Assembly (NCBI GenBank): GCA_037013685.1
Contig: CM072884.1
Coordinates: forward strand, 103,157,548-103,221,547
Direction: 5' to 3'
Source of the DNA: Acridotheres tristis
Lineage: Eukaryota > Chordata > Aves > Passeriformes > Sturnidae
DNA length: 64,000 nucleotides
The notes beneath the pieces are model-generated. The model was not told the DNA's origin, ran no database searches, and worked only from the letters and a program-made list of their open reading frames with translations. Positions 62,311-64,000 of this stretch are shown in pieces (within the stretch, counting starts at the first letter, position 1; each line of letters begins with the position of its first letter). The translations under genes were made by a program, and so were the position numbers.

Positions 62311-62852
62311 TGGATTTGATGGATGGACCACTTGGTGAATAAGGACTGATGGCCACACTCAAAGGGTTGTGGTTGACAGCTTGATGTCTAAGTGCAAAGC
62401 AGTGACAAGTGGTGTTCCTCAGGGGTTCCCTGCTGGGGCCAGAGCTGTTTAACACCTTTGCTGGTGCCATGGACAGTGGGACTGAGGGCACCCTCAGCGA
62501 GTTTGCCAATGACACCAAACTGTCTGGTGTGGCCAAAGTGCTGAAGGGCAGGGATGCCATCCAGAGGGACCTTGACAGGCTTGAGGGGTGGGTCTGTGCA
62601 AACCTACCCAAGTCCAACAAGGCCAAGTGCAAAGTCCTGCACCTGGGTCACAGCAGCACAAATACATCCCAAAGGCTGAGCAGAGGATGGATTGGAAGCT
62701 TCCCTGAGGAGAAGGACTTGGGGTTATTGCTTGTAGGGAAGCTCAACATGAGCCATTACTGTGTGCTTGCAGTACAGAAAGCCAACTGTCTTGGGCTGTA
62801 TCAAGAAAAAGTGTCAGAGGAGGTGTTTCTGTCTCCTTTTTTTTTTTTAACT
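62311..62852 (+). mobile_element. CR1 LINE, truncated at both ends, sense
   Basis: Starts at GGATTTGATGGATGGACCAC and runs through CTCAAAGGGTTGTGG (62360-62374), a GTGGTGTTCCTCAGGGG block (62411-62427), the reverse-transcriptase catalytic region and the downstream ORF2 region ending near GAGGTGTTTCTGTCTCC, just before a T tract. The 3' UTR and terminal tail are absent. Its wording places it in a different CR1 subfamily from the 22.9-24.1 kb copy. A deletion of roughly 18 bases relative to typical CR1 is suspected near 62815. Confidence 0.92.
62409..62800 (+). pseudogene. CR1 reverse-transcriptase C-terminal fragment
   Basis: An unusually long surviving open frame (about 130 codons) of CR1 ORF2. 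Residues 10-17 (GPELFNTF) correspond to the conserved GPLLFNIF segment. The catalytic box that reads FADD in active CR1 reads FAND at 62502-62513, followed by TKLSG, so one catalytic aspartate is replaced by asparagine. Further on, KAKCKVLHLGH and PEEKDLGLLLVGKLNMS match the thumb-side ORF2 segment. The endonuclease, the N-terminal polymerase part and the true start are missing; the frame opens at a GTG. It is non-functional. Confidence 0.88.
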
Positions 62853-64000
62853 TTTTAAAAGCAAAAAACCAAAAGCCATGCCTTTGACAGCAGTCTGATT
62901 TGCTCTGGTTCATACCACTACAAAATTTCTTTAGGCCACTTTTATTGAAAAATCCTTTGCCTCATCTATGTACAAAATGAAAATACTGTAGACTAATCAA
63001 ACTAAGATTTAGTTTGTTTAGTAAATGTCTTGTTAAACATGCCCTTAAATTCAACTCTACTCTGTTGGTTCAAATGCAGTCTTTTAAATTCTGAAACTGC
63101 TTCACAAACACTGGTTGTTTGGGGAGAACTCTTTTTGTATGTATGGAGTCAGGACCTCTCAGCAAGCTGAAAATGTAATTCTCTTCCAGGGTGACTGTTT
63201 TATTTGAAGATAAGTACTTGTTTGTGAACTATACAGACAGTTCGTTGCTGCCTGATATCCCAAGATATTAATCCAGAATTAACAAATGCATTTCCCAGTC
63301 CCTTAACTTGCTTTGCTGACGCAAAGCTACACTCAGACATTGCAATAGGTCAGGTCAGTCAGCAAGATTAAAGGATGGCATCATGAACTTTGTAAGCAAG
63401 TTAAACCAGAGGTTCAGTGAGTCCTAGAAGACCTAAATGATGATGTCTGTATCTCTGCCAACTACTTTCCTCTCATCTGATGCTTCCTTGAAGATTCCTT
63501 GTTTACAGCAAAAGTGAATAGCACACTCACACAGTGCTGGCCCAAAGTCAGGTTGAGTCAAAAATGGAAGTAGAATGGCTCAGTAGATGTTTTTCAACTG
63601 TAGAATCAAACCTGGGAAAAAATTAGGAGTTAAAATCAAGGGAAGATTTATGTTCCTTAAATGTGTTTGAAGGACAAATACTTAATAAAGTAAACATAAG
63701 GATGTACCTACACTGCAATCTTCATGTTGGATCTAACAAATCAATCTTTTTATCTACCTGTGACAATTGAAGTTAAATTTATTTTGGTGGACACCTGTCA
63801 AACTGATGTAGAGTTTCATTATATTAAGCCTGTTTAAAACTTGAAGAGTCTGAATGGCATTTTGCATTGACTTCTACCATACCTTCAGTTTCATGCAGTG
63901 CTAATTAGCCACGTCATTTAAAGTGAGGTATTATAACCTGACTTTCCTTCCTTTCACCCTGTCTTTAGAACTCTATGCAAAGCTTCTTAATTACCACACC
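62853..64000. other. AT-rich unique sequence to the window end
   Basis: No open frame of 60 codons or more begins here, and no mobile element, RNA gene or structured repeat is recognised. Confidence 0.55.

Noticed and set aside
1..64000. tRNA, rRNA, snRNA, CRISPR, bacterial promoters or terminators
   Set aside because: No supporting motifs were seen, and the sequence is clearly from a vertebrate.

Overview
This window looks like non-coding DNA from a bird. The evidence is at least eight CR1 LINE fragments with the avian CR1 3'-end signature, two copies of a long avian endogenous-retrovirus LTR family, and an AT-rich background typical of a large avian chromosome. A passerine is plausible from the LTR family, but I cannot fix the species or chromosome. 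I found no operons, ribosome binding sites, CRISPR arrays, rRNA or tRNA genes, and no protein-coding exon that I can defend. The window is probably intergenic or lies inside a very long intron.

Layout. Bases 1-6.1 kb are AT-rich unique sequence with a T tract at 2.0 kb and one antisense CR1 3' end at 3.3-3.77 kb. Bases 6.64-7.07 kb form a small isolated CpG-dense island. Bases 7.1-16.3 kb are mostly unique, with a TA tract, a GC-richer but CpG-poor block near 9.7 kb and a short tandem duplication at 14.5 kb. Bases 16.37-17.42 kb are an essentially complete solo LTR lying antisense, followed by a small CpG cluster. Bases 22.9-24.1 kb hold the longest CR1 copy (sense), with a decayed reverse-transcriptase C-terminus and 3' UTR. 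Antisense CR1 3' ends lie at 25.5-25.85 kb (two in tandem), 29.45-29.69 kb, 38.26-38.42 kb and 43.16-43.23 kb. A second, 5'-truncated copy of the LTR family lies in sense at 44.15-44.74 kb. A sense CR1 3' end abuts a (TG)12 tract at 46.3 kb and is followed by a strong short hairpin. A/C-rich low-complexity tracts occur at 48.5 and 51.1 kb, and a final sense CR1 reverse-transcriptase fragment lies at 62.3-62.85 kb.

No genes act together here. The mobile elements are all dead fragments: the reverse-transcriptase pieces are 5'-truncated and mutated at the catalytic box, and the LTRs have no gag, pol or env between or beside them. The items most worth checking are the orphan CpG island, the LTR with its internal motif array, and a few short tandem duplications and hairpins. 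I saw no sign of a new biological system. Boundaries of diverged repeats are estimates by eye, accurate to roughly 10-30 bases.
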